DNA of 64,000 nt from Thermodesulfovibrionia bacterium (GCA_030646035.1 JAUSMY010000008.1:20746-84745); one strand, 5' to 3'; positions 1 to 8,835 are shown, counted from the stretch's first letter. The notes: a model not told the origin generated them from the letters alone. Translations and numbers: made by a program.

Positions 1-153
1 TACCGGGAAGCGCTGCGTAATCCGGACACAACCATAGCAGCCATCACAAAACTTGAAAGAGAGATACAGAGCCTTAAAGAGAGTATCCGTGAAAAGGCGC
101 CAAAAGATTCACAGATGAGGATGGGCAGCAGAGATGGAAGCTGCAGGCATTAA
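1..153 (+). CDS. C-terminal end of a small helical, probably periplasmic protein (partial)
   Basis: The frame is open from the first base and stops at TAA 151-153, giving the last 50 residues of a protein that begins outside the window. The visible part is charged and helix-forming (a TTIAAITKLEREIQSLKE stretch) and ends in a short basic, polar tail with one Cys and a terminal His. Short Lys/Glu-rich helices of this kind are common at the C-terminus of CpxP/ZraP-like periplasmic metal-sensor proteins, but too little is present to assign a family. A good terminator follows 25 bases later, which supports this being the true end of a transcription unit. Confidence 0.55.
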   Translation, partial: YREALRNPDTTIAAITKLEREIQSLKESIREKAPKDSQMRMGSRDGSCRH

Positions 154-178
154 TTAAGCTGTGAGATATTAATCTTAA

Positions 179-209
179 GGCAGTCGGAACCATCCGGCTG
201 CCTTTTTTT
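179..209 (+). terminator. Rho-independent terminator
   Basis: A nine-pair stem (GGCAGTCGG with CCGGCTGCC, one G-U pair) closes a six-base loop and is followed by seven T residues. It lies just after the partial gene ending at 153 and ends that transcript. Confidence 0.85.
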
Positions 210-304
210 AGCATCTAAGCTGAAACAGGTATTCAAAGGTTAAATCTTTCTTTACAAGTCTGTTATATTGACCTTGTCAGATATCTTTGTTAACATTCAT
301 ACCC

Positions 305-1648
305 ATGAAGAAAATATTAATAACAATAACATTACTCTTCTTTTCCTTTCATTCTGCTGCTGCTGAGTTACGCGATGAAAACACCGCAAGAGTACACGAA
401 GAAGTTCTTCAGAACGGGCTTAAGGTCTTTGCCATAAAAGACACTAACGCTCCCCTCGCCGTCTTCCAGATCTGGTATGACGCCGGTTCTATTAATGAAC
501 AGGTCGGCAAGACAGGGTTGAGCCATCTGCTGGAGCATATGATGTTCAAGGGCACTCCCAAATACGGCGCCAAAGTATTTTCAAAAATAATACAAAGAGC
601 AGGCGGGGTTGACAACGCCGGCACAAGCAAGGACTTTGTCTACTACTACCAGAAGCTTGCTCCTGACAGGCTTCATCTTTCCATTGAGCTTGAAGCTGAC
701 AGGATGCGGAATTTGATCATGGAGACGGATGAATTCCTTTCCGAGAGGGATGTTGTAATGGAAGAGCGGAGGATGCGCTATGATGATGACCCGCAGAACC
801 TTGTTTATGAAGAAGTGCTGTCCGCTGCGTTCAAGAACCATCCTTACAGATGGCCGGTCATAGGCTGGATGGAGGACTTGAAGACAGTAACACGGGATGA
901 TCTCTGGGCATATTACAGAACACGTTATTCGCCTAACAATGCCTTCATAGTTGTTGCAGGCAATATTGATGTTGTGTCCATTATGGAAAAGATAAGAAAA
1001 GAATTTGGAGACATTCCGAGAGGGCCTGATATCCCGGCTATGAACATCACAGAACCTGAGCAGAGGGGTGAAAGACGGGTTTATGTTAAAAAGGAAGCAG
1101 AGCTCCCTTATGTCATGAGCGCGTATAAAACGCCCAACATACTTAATGATGACAGCTATGCGCTTGATGTCCTTGCCGGAGTGCTTTCAGGCGGGAAGAG
1201 CGCAAGGATATACAAAAGCCTGATAGATGAACAGCGTATAGCGCTTTCGGCAGGAGCCGGCTACAGCAATCTGGATAAATTTCCTTTCCTGTTTTATCTA
1301 TACGGCACTTCACTGCCAGGTAAGAAGATAGAGAATGTTGAAAATGCCTTATATGCAGAGGTCGAGAAGATAAAAGAAACGCCGCCTACAGAACTGGAAA
1401 TAATGAAGGCAAAGAACCAGATCGAGTCAGATTTCATCATGAACCAGGACTCCATATTTTATCAGGCGATGATACTTGCTGAATTTGAAATGCTCGGAGA
1501 CTGGAGATTGAAAGACAGGTATATTGAAGGGATCAGAAAAGTCAGCCCCGAAGATGTTCAGCGGGTTGCTAAAAAATATATTGTAGAAGACCAAAGGACG
1601 GTAGGTATATTGATACCGGTAAAGAGAGAAGTGAAGAATGAGAATTGA
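305..1648 (+). CDS. M16 zinc peptidase, catalytic subunit
   Basis: Insulinase/pitrilysin-type (M16B) zinc metallopeptidase of 447 residues. The start at 305 gives a clean signal peptide (MKKILITITLLFFSFHSAAA), so the protein is probably periplasmic; a TTG start at 287 would add six residues for no benefit. The inverted zinc motif HLLEH lies at about residues 74-78, and the third zinc ligand is a Glu in VVMEERRM near residue 154, at the family's normal spacing. The C-terminal half is the second M16 domain, with an SGGKSARIY segment. It overlaps the next gene, a non-catalytic M16 partner, by 11 bases. Such pairs usually form a heterodimer that degrades or processes exported peptides. The specific substrate cannot be told from sequence. 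Confidence 0.93.
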   Translation: MKKILITITLLFFSFHSAAAELRDENTARVHEEVLQNGLKVFAIKDTNAPLAVFQIWYDAGSINEQVGKTGLSHLLEHMMFKGTPKYGAKVFSKIIQRAGGVDNAGTSKDFVYYYQKLAPDRLHLSIELEADRMRNLIMETDEFLSERDVVMEERRMRYDDDPQNLVYEEVLSAAFKNHPYRWPVIGWMEDLKTVTRDDLWAYYRTRYSPNNAFIVVAGNIDVVSIMEKIRKEFGDIPRGPDIPAMNITEPEQRGERRVYVKKEAELPYVMSAYKTPNILNDDSYALDVLAGVLSGGKSARIYKSLIDEQRIALSAGAGYSNLDKFPFLFYLYGTSLPGKKIENVENALYAEVEKIKETPPTELEIMKAKNQIESDFIMNQDSIFYQAMILAEFEMLGDWRLKDRYIEGIRKVSPEDVQRVAKKYIVEDQRTVGILIPVKREVKNEN

Positions 1649-2993
1649 GAGATTGCGGAAAATAATTTTTATTACATTAATTTTGCATTTTGCATTATTG
1701 ATTTTCAACCCTTCATTGTTCGCTCTTGATGTAAAGAGAAAGGTGCTTGAGAACGGCCTGACCTTGATGATCGTTGAAAGGCATAACCTCCCTGTTGTAA
1801 AGGTTTCCGTAGGAATCAGCGCAGGCAGTCTCTATGAGACTGAAGCAAAGGCAGGGCTTGCGGATCTGGTCGCGAACATGCTGAGTGAAGGGACAAAGAA
1901 CAGAACCGCCCAGCAGGTCAGCGGAGAGATCGAGTTCGTAGGAGGATCGGTCGGCGCGTCAGGCGGCGAAGATTATATAACAGTCAGCCTTTCTGTTCTA
2001 AAGAAAGATCTAAACCTTGGTTTTGACCTTCTTTCAGATATTATCCTGAATCCGGTCTTTCCGGAAGATGAGCTGAAGAAGAAGATAGAGCGTACCAAGG
2101 CGGGATTAATAGCCCAGGAAGAGGATCCAGGGTTCATCGCATCAAGGGATTTCAAAAAAGCGATCTTTGGTACACATCCCTACGGCAGGCTCGTTGCCGG
2201 TTCAGCTGAGACTCTTGATAATATAACCAGAAATGATCTTATTGATTTTCACTCCGTATATTACGCCCCTAACAACGCAGTTATCGCTGTAGTAGGCGAT
2301 GTTACACCTGAAGAAGCTGAATCTCTGATAAATAAATATTTTGCACAATGGAAAAACAGGAAGATAGCCCCTCCGTCTTTACAAAATATTGTTATGCAGA
2401 GAGAACGGAAAGTTATAACCATAGACAAAGACCTCACACAGGCAACTATTATTCTCGGGCATCTGGGAGTCAGCAGGGACAATCCGGATTATTATGCTTT
2501 ATCAGTCATGAACTATATCTTGGGCGGAGGCGGTTTTGGCTCAAGGCTTATGCAGAACATACGCGAAGATAAAGGCCTTGTCTATGACATTCACAGTTTC
2601 TTTGAACCTGATAAATACAGCGGCAGTTTCCAGGTCGGCCTGCAGACAAAAAATGAATCAGCCAATACGGCTATCGATGAAGTACTGAAGGAGATTAATA
2701 AGATAAGAAGCGAGCCTGTTTCTGATATGGAACTTTCTGATGCGCAGTCGTTTCTTACCGGCAGTTTTCCGATGAAGATCGAGACGAGCTCTCGCATAGC
2801 GGGTTTCCTTGTTGCCGTTGAATACTACGGCCTCGGACCTGATTATATTGATAACTACCCTAAATTGATAAACAGTGTAACAAAAGAAGAGTTGCTGAGA
2901 GTCGCACATAAATATCTCCACCCTGAAAATTACACCCTTGTTGTAGTAGCGAAAGAGAAAGAAGCTGCAGTAAAGGAAAGATTCGAAAAATAA
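1638..2993 (+). CDS. M16 peptidase family, non-catalytic partner subunit
   Basis: A 451-residue M16B protein with a hydrophobic N-terminal signal segment ending near FNPSLFA. Where the catalytic subunit has HLLEH, this protein has LADLVANML, so the zinc ligands are missing and it cannot be a zinc peptidase alone. It keeps the substrate-binding R/Y region of M16 B-type subunits (GSRLMQNIREDKGLVYDIHS, about residues 297-316). It starts inside the 3' end of the upstream gene, which indicates translational coupling and a fixed ratio of the two subunits. The arrangement matches the two-subunit M16B peptidases found in many Gram-negative bacteria. Confidence 0.92.
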   Translation: MRIERLRKIIFITLILHFALLIFNPSLFALDVKRKVLENGLTLMIVERHNLPVVKVSVGISAGSLYETEAKAGLADLVANMLSEGTKNRTAQQVSGEIEFVGGSVGASGGEDYITVSLSVLKKDLNLGFDLLSDIILNPVFPEDELKKKIERTKAGLIAQEEDPGFIASRDFKKAIFGTHPYGRLVAGSAETLDNITRNDLIDFHSVYYAPNNAVIAVVGDVTPEEAESLINKYFAQWKNRKIAPPSLQNIVMQRERKVITIDKDLTQATIILGHLGVSRDNPDYYALSVMNYILGGGGFGSRLMQNIREDKGLVYDIHSFFEPDKYSGSFQVGLQTKNESANTAIDEVLKEINKIRSEPVSDMELSDAQSFLTGSFPMKIETSSRIAGFLVAVEYYGLGPDYIDNYPKLINSVTKEELLRVAHKYLHPENYTLVVVAKEKEAAVKERFEK

Positions 2994-3131
2994 CCCCTCG
3001 CAGATAAATCCATATTATCAAAAGGTTGTAATAATAATTTGAAATATCTTGTATATTATGATAATTATTAAGCATGAAATGTCATTTAGATAAACCACGT
3101 ATTAAATACAACCGGCAAGCAGGAATTTTTC

Positions 3132-4214
3132 ATGGCTAAGATAGATAAATATTTTAAAATCGTTCTCCAGAATGAAGCCAGCGACCTGCACCTTGGTTCC
3201 GGTGCAAAGCCGACTATGAGGAAGGAAGGCGAGCTTATTGCGATAGAAGATGAAATATTGCTCAATGACATTCTTCAGGATATGCTTTTTGAGATTATTA
3301 CTGCGGGTCAAAAAGATATTTTTATCAAAAGAAAAGAGCTGGATTTTTCTTTTGAGGTGCCGTCAGGCCCAAGATTCAGGGTAAATTACTATATCGGCAA
3401 CCGAGGGATTTGCGCGGCATTCAGGATCGTGCCTGTACGCATACCTTCTGTTAAAGAGCTTGGGCTTCCTGAACATATCCTAAGGTTCGCAGACATGAGC
3501 AACGGCCTTGTGCTTGTAACAGGCCCCACAGGCTGCGGTAAATCTACCACACTCGCTTCAATAATAGATCATATAAATGAGACCAGAAAAGATCATATTA
3601 TTACAATTGAAGACCCTATTGAGTTCGCCTATAAAAACAAAAATTGTCTTATAAACCAGAGGGAACTTGGCGCCCATACTAATTCTTTTGCAAATGCCTT
3701 AAGGGCATCGCTTAGGGAGGATCCTGATGTTATCCTTGTCGGCGAGATGAGAGACCTTGAGACTATCGAGCTCGCAATAACTGCCGCAGAGACAGGGCAG
3801 CTTGTCTTTGCGACCCTGCATACGCCTTCTGCCGCGCAGAGCGTGGACAGGATCATTGATGTATTTCCTGAAGGTAAGCAGGCACAGATACGCACAATGC
3901 TCGCAGATACGCTTAAAGGGATAGTTGCCCAGCAGCTCCTTAAGAGGGCTGATAAGACAGGAAGGATCGTTGCAGTGGAAGTGCTTTTTGTAAACTATGC
4001 GGTCTCAAACCTTATCAGGGAGGGCAAGACATATCAGATCCCTTCTGTCATGCAGACTTCGAAGCAGGAACAAATGCAGATAATGGACGAAGAGATAATG
4101 AAGTATTTAATGCATAAAATAATCAATCCTGAAGAGGCATATCTGAAGGCAAATAATAAGAAGCTTTTTTCTCCATACCTGACCGGCGATAGCCATAAAG
4201 GAGGCGCACAATGA
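3132..4214 (+). CDS. PilT/PilU-type twitching motility ATPase
   Basis: Cytoplasmic hexameric ATPase of the type II/IV secretion superfamily, 360 residues, the size expected for a pilus-retraction motor. Visible motifs are Walker A GPTGCGKST (about residues 130-138), the Asp box around ITIEDPIEF, Walker B in DPDVILVGEMRD, and the His box in FATLHTPSAAQSVDR. The C-terminal part keeps NLIREGKTYQIPSVMQT, which resembles the PilT C-terminal region. No pilus structural genes are nearby, so it stands apart from its machine. It overlaps the following DUF4139 gene by four bases (ATGA). I cannot separate PilT from PilU with confidence. Confidence 0.9.
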   Translation: MAKIDKYFKIVLQNEASDLHLGSGAKPTMRKEGELIAIEDEILLNDILQDMLFEIITAGQKDIFIKRKELDFSFEVPSGPRFRVNYYIGNRGICAAFRIVPVRIPSVKELGLPEHILRFADMSNGLVLVTGPTGCGKSTTLASIIDHINETRKDHIITIEDPIEFAYKNKNCLINQRELGAHTNSFANALRASLREDPDVILVGEMRDLETIELAITAAETGQLVFATLHTPSAAQSVDRIIDVFPEGKQAQIRTMLADTLKGIVAQQLLKRADKTGRIVAVEVLFVNYAVSNLIREGKTYQIPSVMQTSKQEQMQIMDEEIMKYLMHKIINPEEAYLKANNKKLFSPYLTGDSHKGGAQ

Positions 4215-5677
4215 GAGAAAGAATTTTTCATAGACATAACATCCTGTTAATCACACTATTTTTAGTTTTATTTATTTCGGTAGGCAGCAGTACGGTTGGG
4301 GCAATAAGGAATGATTCAGAGCTTAAGACAATTTCTACCGGGATTGATGATCAGGTAGGAATAGCCCTTACCGTTTATAACGTTAACCTGGGGCTTGTTA
4401 AAGATGTGAGGGAACTGACGCTGGATAGGGGGATAGGAAATCTCAGGTTTATGGATGTGGCCTCAGGCATCATCCCGACAAGCGTATCAATAAGGTCACT
4501 GATAGACGCAAACAGCTTCAACATACTTGAACAGAATTACGAATATGACCTGCTTAATCCGCAGAAGCTTATGGATAAGTACGTCGGGAAGAAGGTGAAG
4601 CTATTCAATAAAAACCCTTATACCGAAAGGGAAGATATTGTAGATGCCACGCTTCTTTCGGATAACGGAGGGGTCATATATCAAATAGGTGATGAAATAA
4701 CATTCAACTACCCTGGCAGAGTCATATTCCCTGAAGTACCTGATGACCTTATCTCAAAGCCCACACTCGTATGGATGTTTGAGAACACGCTCCCTTCAAA
4801 ACAAAAGGTCGAGGCATCCTATCTTACAAACGGAATCAACTGGCGCGCTGATTACGTGGTAACGCTTAATGATAAAGATGATATGGCTAACCTCTCAGGA
4901 TGGGTGACTATAGAAAACATGAGCGGCACTACATATAAGGATGCAAAGCTGAAGCTTGTTGCAGGTGATGTGAACAGGGTAAAAGATGAACGTGAATATG
5001 ATGAAAGGATGATGTATGCGGCAAAGGCTATGGTATCAGAGGAGCAGTTCAAGGAAGATGCGTTCTTTGAGTATCACATATATACACTTCAGCGAAATTC
5101 AACCATCAAGAACAACCAGACAAAACAGATAAGCCTTGTTACCGCTGATGATATTCCAGTGAAAAAAGAATTTATTTTTCAGGGAGCGGCATATTACTAC
5201 CGCACACAGTATGGGCAGCCTTTATCAAACCAGAAGGTTGGAGTTTACGTTGAGATAGCCAACATGGAAAAGCACAATCTGGGGATTCCTCTGCCTAAAG
5301 GCACGATCAGGATATATAAGAACGATAATGAAGGGAGCCTCCAGTTCGTTGGGGAGGACTCTATCGACCATACCCCGAAAGATGAGAAGATAAAGGTGAA
5401 GCTCGGAGATGCATTTGATGTTGTCGGCAGCAGGAAGCAGACAAGCTGGGAAAAGATAGCTTATGATACTTATGAAGCCGGATATGAGATATCGCTCAGG
5501 AACCACAAGAAAGAAGATATTGTTGTAAAAGTTGTTGAGCCGGTCCAGGGTGACTGGAAGATGATAAGCTCATCCCATGATTACAATAAGACAGAAGCAT
5601 TCACAGCAGAATTCAATATCCATGTTCCCAAAGATAAAGAATTTAAACTCAATTATAAGGTAAGAATGAAGTTCTGA
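4211..5677 (+). CDS. Exported DUF4139 domain protein
   Basis: A 488-residue protein with an N-terminal signal or anchor segment (roughly residues 9-31) followed by the DUF4139 beta-rich region: the ALTVYNVNLGLVKDVREL start, VWMFENTLPSKQKVEASYLT and ITNGINWRADYVV-like core are recognisable. DUF4139 proteins are widespread in anaerobes and their biochemical function is unknown. The start overlaps the PilT-like gene by four bases, so the two are translationally coupled. A bidirectional terminator follows at 5709-5745. Confidence 0.8.
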   Translation: MRERIFHRHNILLITLFLVLFISVGSSTVGAIRNDSELKTISTGIDDQVGIALTVYNVNLGLVKDVRELTLDRGIGNLRFMDVASGIIPTSVSIRSLIDANSFNILEQNYEYDLLNPQKLMDKYVGKKVKLFNKNPYTEREDIVDATLLSDNGGVIYQIGDEITFNYPGRVIFPEVPDDLISKPTLVWMFENTLPSKQKVEASYLTNGINWRADYVVTLNDKDDMANLSGWVTIENMSGTTYKDAKLKLVAGDVNRVKDEREYDERMMYAAKAMVSEEQFKEDAFFEYHIYTLQRNSTIKNNQTKQISLVTADDIPVKKEFIFQGAAYYYRTQYGQPLSNQKVGVYVEIANMEKHNLGIPLPKGTIRIYKNDNEGSLQFVGEDSIDHTPKDEKIKVKLGDAFDVVGSRKQTSWEKIAYDTYEAGYEISLRNHKKEDIVVKVVEPVQGDWKMISSSHDYNKTEAFTAEFNIHVPKDKEFKLNYKVRMKF

Positions 5678-5708
5678 TAAATATTTTGCAGATATTTAGG
5701 ACTGCTAC

Positions 5709-5745
5709 AAAATCCCTCCCCTTTTAACAGGGAGGGATTTTGTGT
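5709..5745. terminator. Bidirectional rho-independent terminator
   Basis: A perfect 12-base-pair inverted repeat (AAAATCCCTCCC at 5709-5720 with GGGAGGGATTTT at 5730-5741) around a nine-base loop. It lies between two convergent genes and has T-rich ends on both strands, so it can end the DUF4139 transcript and the opposing 106-residue gene. Confidence 0.85.
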
Positions 5746-5758
5746 TTGGATGATTATT

Positions 5759-6079
5759 TTATTTATTTGTAACGGTAATCGATTGCGCCGCATTGCTTTC
5801 TCCGGCTTCCTTGTAGCTGGCTGTAATCTTGTCTCCGACCTTTATATCGTTGATTGATACGCCTTCATTACATTGTGCTACCTTTGTTTTATCATCAGTA
5901 GTTAAAATGATAACTGTGTCTTTCTTTTTTACTGTAACTGTGTTGTTAGCTGCGTTAACATCAGAAACACTTCCGGTAATCTGCCTTGCCCCTGAACTCT
6001 TTTTCTCAGAAGCATTAACTGAAACAACAAAAAACATGATTAAAACCATTGCTAAAAATACTGCTGTTATCTTTTTCAT
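5759..6079 (-). CDS. Small exported protein, OB-fold/DUF5666-like
   Basis: A 106-residue protein with a typical signal peptide (about residues 1-23, cleaved after VNA) and a small beta-rich domain with the pattern ITGSVSDVNAANNTVTVKK ... INDIKVGDKITASY. This resembles DUF5666-type or other short OB-like domains found in exported proteins. The start is set by a strong ribosome site (AGGAGG, eight bases upstream). It contains one cysteine and has no obvious catalytic residues. Function unknown. A short inverted repeat upstream may be a control site. Confidence 0.75.
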   Translation of the reverse strand: MKKITAVFLAMVLIMFFVVSVNASEKKSSGARQITGSVSDVNAANNTVTVKKKDTVIILTTDDKTKVAQCNEGVSINDIKVGDKITASYKEAGESNAAQSITVTNK

Positions 6080-6110
6080 CCTGTGTTGCCTCCTTTTGGG
6101 ACTGTGTTAG

Positions 6111-6127
6111 TTCGTCTTAAAGACGAA
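6111..6127. promoter_or_regulatory. Short inverted repeat upstream of the 106-residue gene
   Basis: TTCGTCT and AGACGAA form a perfect seven-base inverted repeat around a three-base centre, 32 bases upstream of the gene starting at 6079. It is too short and T-poor for a terminator. An operator or leader hairpin is possible. Confidence 0.3.
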
Positions 6128-6154
6128 TGAAATTAGCATTAAACGAATCCGCGT

Positions 6155-6763
6155 TCACTTCCTTTTTATGATTCGATATATTGCTCTCCTTTTTAACCCG
6201 AACAATGTTGCGATGCCGCTGGAAAACAAGACAGCTGTGGAAGGTTCAGGCGCCATTGAAGGCATAGAGTCGCCATCCCGTGCAGCCCAGGCATATCTGG
6301 TTAATCCTTTATCACTTACTCCCTGGGTGCCATATTTAAAGCTGTAACGCCATGCCTGAGAATTGTTTGCAGCATACTCAGTTGACGACCAGTACATGAA
6401 TGGCTTTACATTTATAAAAGAGCCCGGAGAATCTGATGTGATACCGGCTGATACGTATAAATGCCCCATCTCACTGCTTGAACAACCTGAGCCTGAACAA
6501 CTGTCTGAATCAGGAAGTCTCCAGTCGTCAAAACTTTGGAAGATAAGGGCTGCAGCCCAGGCATTGGCTTCCTCCCAGGTCATTGTTTGGCCTGAGTAAT
6601 TGGCATCCTGCAGCCAGGTTATATTAAGCGTATCATCGTATATCAGGCCGTTCCCTCTGTCAATAAGAGATGCTTCAGATGAAGTGACAAAGACCAGGAA
6701 TACCAATATCCCAGATAGAAATATAAATGGAATTCTTGTCTGCATAATATTTCTTATTCTCAT
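6155..6763 (-). CDS. PEP-CTERM-anchored protein with a DUF1566 (Lcl-like) domain
   Basis: A 202-residue exported protein. It has an N-terminal signal segment (about residues 9-31), a DUF1566-type domain (FDDWRLPDSDSC near the middle, MYWSSTEYA, and WRYSFKYGTQG), and a C-terminal sorting signal: PEPSTAVLFSSGIATLFGL followed by basic residues. That tail is the PEP-CTERM signal recognised by exosortase in Gram-negative bacteria that make exopolysaccharide. No exosortase gene is in the window. It lies 15 bases downstream of the beta-propeller gene and is probably co-transcribed with it. Confidence 0.85.
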   Translation of the reverse strand: MRIRNIMQTRIPFIFLSGILVFLVFVTSSEASLIDRGNGLIYDDTLNITWLQDANYSGQTMTWEEANAWAAALIFQSFDDWRLPDSDSCSGSGCSSSEMGHLYVSAGITSDSPGSFINVKPFMYWSSTEYAANNSQAWRYSFKYGTQGVSDKGLTRYAWAARDGDSMPSMAPEPSTAVLFSSGIATLFGLKRRAIYRIIKRK

Positions 6764-6778
6764 AGGCCAGTCTTTAGT

Positions 6779-8431
6779 TCATTCCTCATTTGATAGTTTA
6801 TTTGACAGCGAATAACCGGTCATTGCGTTAATATCAGCCGTAAGTTCCTCAAGTCTAAGATCTTTTTCTATTTTCTCCTCTATTAATTCAGGAGGGTAAA
6901 GCAGTATTTCAATCTGGAGCCTGCGTCTTTCATAATAAAGCCTTGTGACATCATTCAGTACATCATCTCTAAGCTGTGTCATCAATCTTGATCTTGTATC
7001 TATCGATGTTTGGTCGCTGTTCCATATCAGATCCCCCAATTCCCAGGTCATTGAGATCGACCACCCGTCATCTTTTCCATCTGTAACATCATCGTCTTTG
7101 TATTTCTCAGATGATGTGCTGTAAAAATATGTGCTGCTCTGCCAGTTTTTTCCTATGCCATAATCTATCTTCAGGTCAGGAAGCCAGGCCTTTCTTGCTG
7201 CAGCATCACTCCATTTTCTTATCTTATCTGGATTTACCTCGGCATATTCGATTGCAGCTTTCTGAATATCTTCTATGCTCGGCTCATTATCAAAATAGGA
7301 TAGATAGTTCTCTGCGATAAGGTTATTATCTTTATGAAATGAATGTGCTGGTTTGCGGACGGTCTTGTATACACCTTTATCAGTGGCTGCCCATAAGGTG
7401 ACGGAATCTTTCATAGATGACGAGACAGTTGCCAGACGATTTATAGCAGTTGCCTTAATCCCTTTGTAAAGTTCTTCCCATCTGTCAGATTGTCTTGAGT
7501 ATTTAAATACTCCTCTGTCAGTAGCAGAATATAGGATGTCTGTATCATCGGGATTAACAATAATGTGGTTTATGTTTCGGCTTAGCTGTCCGAAATCGCT
7601 AACATTACTCCAGGTCTCTCCTCTATCATCACTTTTTAACAATCCTTCAAAAGTACCTATATAGATAACATTTATTTCATGAGTGCTAAGCGCTACTGAT
7701 TTGATCAACATTGAATATAGAATATCTATATCGGTCGTATCATCTTGGTCTGATAATTCAAGTTCGTCGCTGCTTTTTTCTGTGTAATAGCCGGTTCTGT
7801 AAATCAGAGCCCAGTTCATGCCGCTGTCTTCACTTCTGTATAGGTCATTCCCTGATGCGGCATATATGATATTTGGATCAATATTATTAATAGAGATGAT
7901 TGATACGCCATTTTTTGATGGCAATGATAGGATCTTCAACCAATCTTTCCCCTTATTATCAGTCCTGAAAAGGCCTGCTTTAACCCCAATATAAATGATC
8001 TCATCATTATCAGGATGGACGGCAACTGATAACACTGCATTTTCAAGAGTTCCACTTCCTTTAAATAATTCTTCCCAACTGTAACCTTCATCTTTACTTC
8101 TGTACAGTCCACCACTTGTTCCTATATAAACTATTTTCGGATCTTCAGAAGATAGCGTGACAGAGTTTATCGTATTGCCTGTTCCTTTGAACGATAATAT
8201 CTCTTTCCAGTTCACCCCGCTGTCATAAGTTAAGTAAATCGTATCGTACGAACTAACAAAGATTTTATTAGGATTGTCAGGTGTTATAGATATATTCAGA
8301 AGCTCAGTGTCTTTAATTCCATGGCTTGAGTATTCCCATATAAAATCAGAGGTTGTGTCATATCCAGAACCTGCAGAAGGCGACAAAACAATGAAAATAG
8401 ATAGGATAATAAAAAGTATTATGTTAGCCAT
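6779..8431 (-). CDS. Exported beta-propeller (Asp-box/BNR repeat) protein with a TolC-like C-terminal part
   Basis: A 550-residue protein with a signal peptide (about residues 1-22). Residues 40-365 carry at least five Asp-box style repeats of the form S-x-D-x-G-x-x-W, such as YRSKDEGYSW, FRTDNKGKDW, YRSEDSGMNW and LKSDDRGETW, as in BNR/YCF48-like seven-bladed propellers. The last 150 residues differ: AWLPDLKIDYGIGKNW, then a strand-rich part and a long helical stretch (LRDDVLNDVTRLYYERRRLQ). That pattern resembles half of a TolC-type outer membrane channel. It shares an operon with the PEP-CTERM gene. Function unknown; a surface or envelope role linked to polysaccharide export is a guess. 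Confidence 0.7.
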   Translation of the reverse strand: MANIILFIILSIFIVLSPSAGSGYDTTSDFIWEYSSHGIKDTELLNISITPDNPNKIFVSSYDTIYLTYDSGVNWKEILSFKGTGNTINSVTLSSEDPKIVYIGTSGGLYRSKDEGYSWEELFKGSGTLENAVLSVAVHPDNDEIIYIGVKAGLFRTDNKGKDWLKILSLPSKNGVSIISINNIDPNIIYAASGNDLYRSEDSGMNWALIYRTGYYTEKSSDELELSDQDDTTDIDILYSMLIKSVALSTHEINVIYIGTFEGLLKSDDRGETWSNVSDFGQLSRNINHIIVNPDDTDILYSATDRGVFKYSRQSDRWEELYKGIKATAINRLATVSSSMKDSVTLWAATDKGVYKTVRKPAHSFHKDNNLIAENYLSYFDNEPSIEDIQKAAIEYAEVNPDKIRKWSDAAARKAWLPDLKIDYGIGKNWQSSTYFYSTSSEKYKDDDVTDGKDDGWSISMTWELGDLIWNSDQTSIDTRSRLMTQLRDDVLNDVTRLYYERRRLQIEILLYPPELIEEKIEKDLRLEELTADINAMTGYSLSNKLSNEE

Positions 8432-8487
8432 ATAGTAATAAATTCACACTTTCTTCACAAAAAAAACATACAATTAACACAAATCAT

Positions 8488-8526
8488 ATTTGACTACTTG
8501 ATTAATACAATACTATTTGACTTCTT
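8488..8526. repeat. Pair of 12-base direct repeats in a promoter region
   Basis: ATTTGACTACTT (8488-8499) and ATTTGACTTCTT (8515-8526) differ at one base and are 27 bases apart. One lies in the spacer and -35 side of the predicted promoter for the minus-strand gene at 8431, the other just downstream of its -10. This suits an operator for a dimeric repressor. Confidence 0.4.
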
Positions 8527-8530
8527 ACAA
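8502..8530 (-). promoter_or_regulatory. Sigma-70-type promoter for the propeller/PEP-CTERM operon
   Basis: On the minus strand, TTGTAA (8530-8525) is followed after 17 bases by TATTAA (8507-8502). It points at the gene starting at 8431 and leaves a leader of about 65 bases. It overlaps the direct repeats and lies next to the palindrome at 8529-8545. Confidence 0.5.
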
Positions 8531-8545
8531 TCAATTAAATTGATT
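8529..8545. promoter_or_regulatory. Perfect 17-base palindrome, possible operator
   Basis: AATCAATT, one central A, AATTGATT. It is all A/T-rich, so it is unlikely to be a terminator. It abuts the -35 of the 8502-8530 promoter and lies just after the stop of the small HTH gene, which makes it a natural candidate for binding by one of the two neighbouring regulators. Confidence 0.4.
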
Positions 8546-8562
8546 ACTAAACCGTATATTAA

Positions 8563-8763
8563 TCACGCGGCCTTTTCGCTGTCAGGCCACAGTTCTTCCA
8601 CTTTTTTACCTAATTCTTTAGCTATTGCCCATTTGATGCGCTTTGATTCGCAGGCACCTTTTATGACATTGCAAACGGCAACATTTGATACTCCCAGTTT
8701 TCTTGCTATGTCTGCCTGCTTTATGTCTTTCTGGATGAGTAGAATTTTTATTGTTTTTTTCAT
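8563..8763 (-). CDS. Small Cro/Ner-like helix-turn-helix protein
   Basis: A 66-residue protein that is essentially one HTH domain: MKKTIKILLIQKDIKQADIA, then RKLGVSNVAVCNVIKGACES as the recognition part. It resembles the Ner/Nlp and Cro-type regulators of temperate phages. The ATG at 8763 is preferred because the HTH starts there; an ATG at 8787 would add eight residues. It is read away from an S24-type repressor gene at 8849, from a promoter with perfect consensus boxes. No other phage gene is near, so this may be a domesticated switch. Confidence 0.75.
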   Translation of the reverse strand: MKKTIKILLIQKDIKQADIARKLGVSNVAVCNVIKGACESKRIKWAIAKELGKKVEELWPDSEKAA

Positions 8764-8806
8764 GATTCCATTACCTTTAATTAACATAAATCATTTCAAT
8801 GAAGAG

Positions 8807-8835
8807 ATTATAATCGTACAGACATAAATTGTCAA
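8807..8835 (-). promoter_or_regulatory. Perfect-consensus sigma-70 promoter for the small HTH gene
   Basis: On the minus strand, TTGACA (8835-8830), exactly 17 bases, then TATAAT (8812-8807). Both boxes and the spacing match the consensus. Transcription runs into the HTH gene starting at 8763. A promoter this strong next to a repressor gene usually means it is normally repressed. Confidence 0.8.

Noticed and set aside
2994..3131. Promoter boxes before the PilT-like gene
   Set aside because: Several TTGnnn and TATnnT matches occur in the A/T-rich stretch, but none has both good boxes and 16-18 base spacing.
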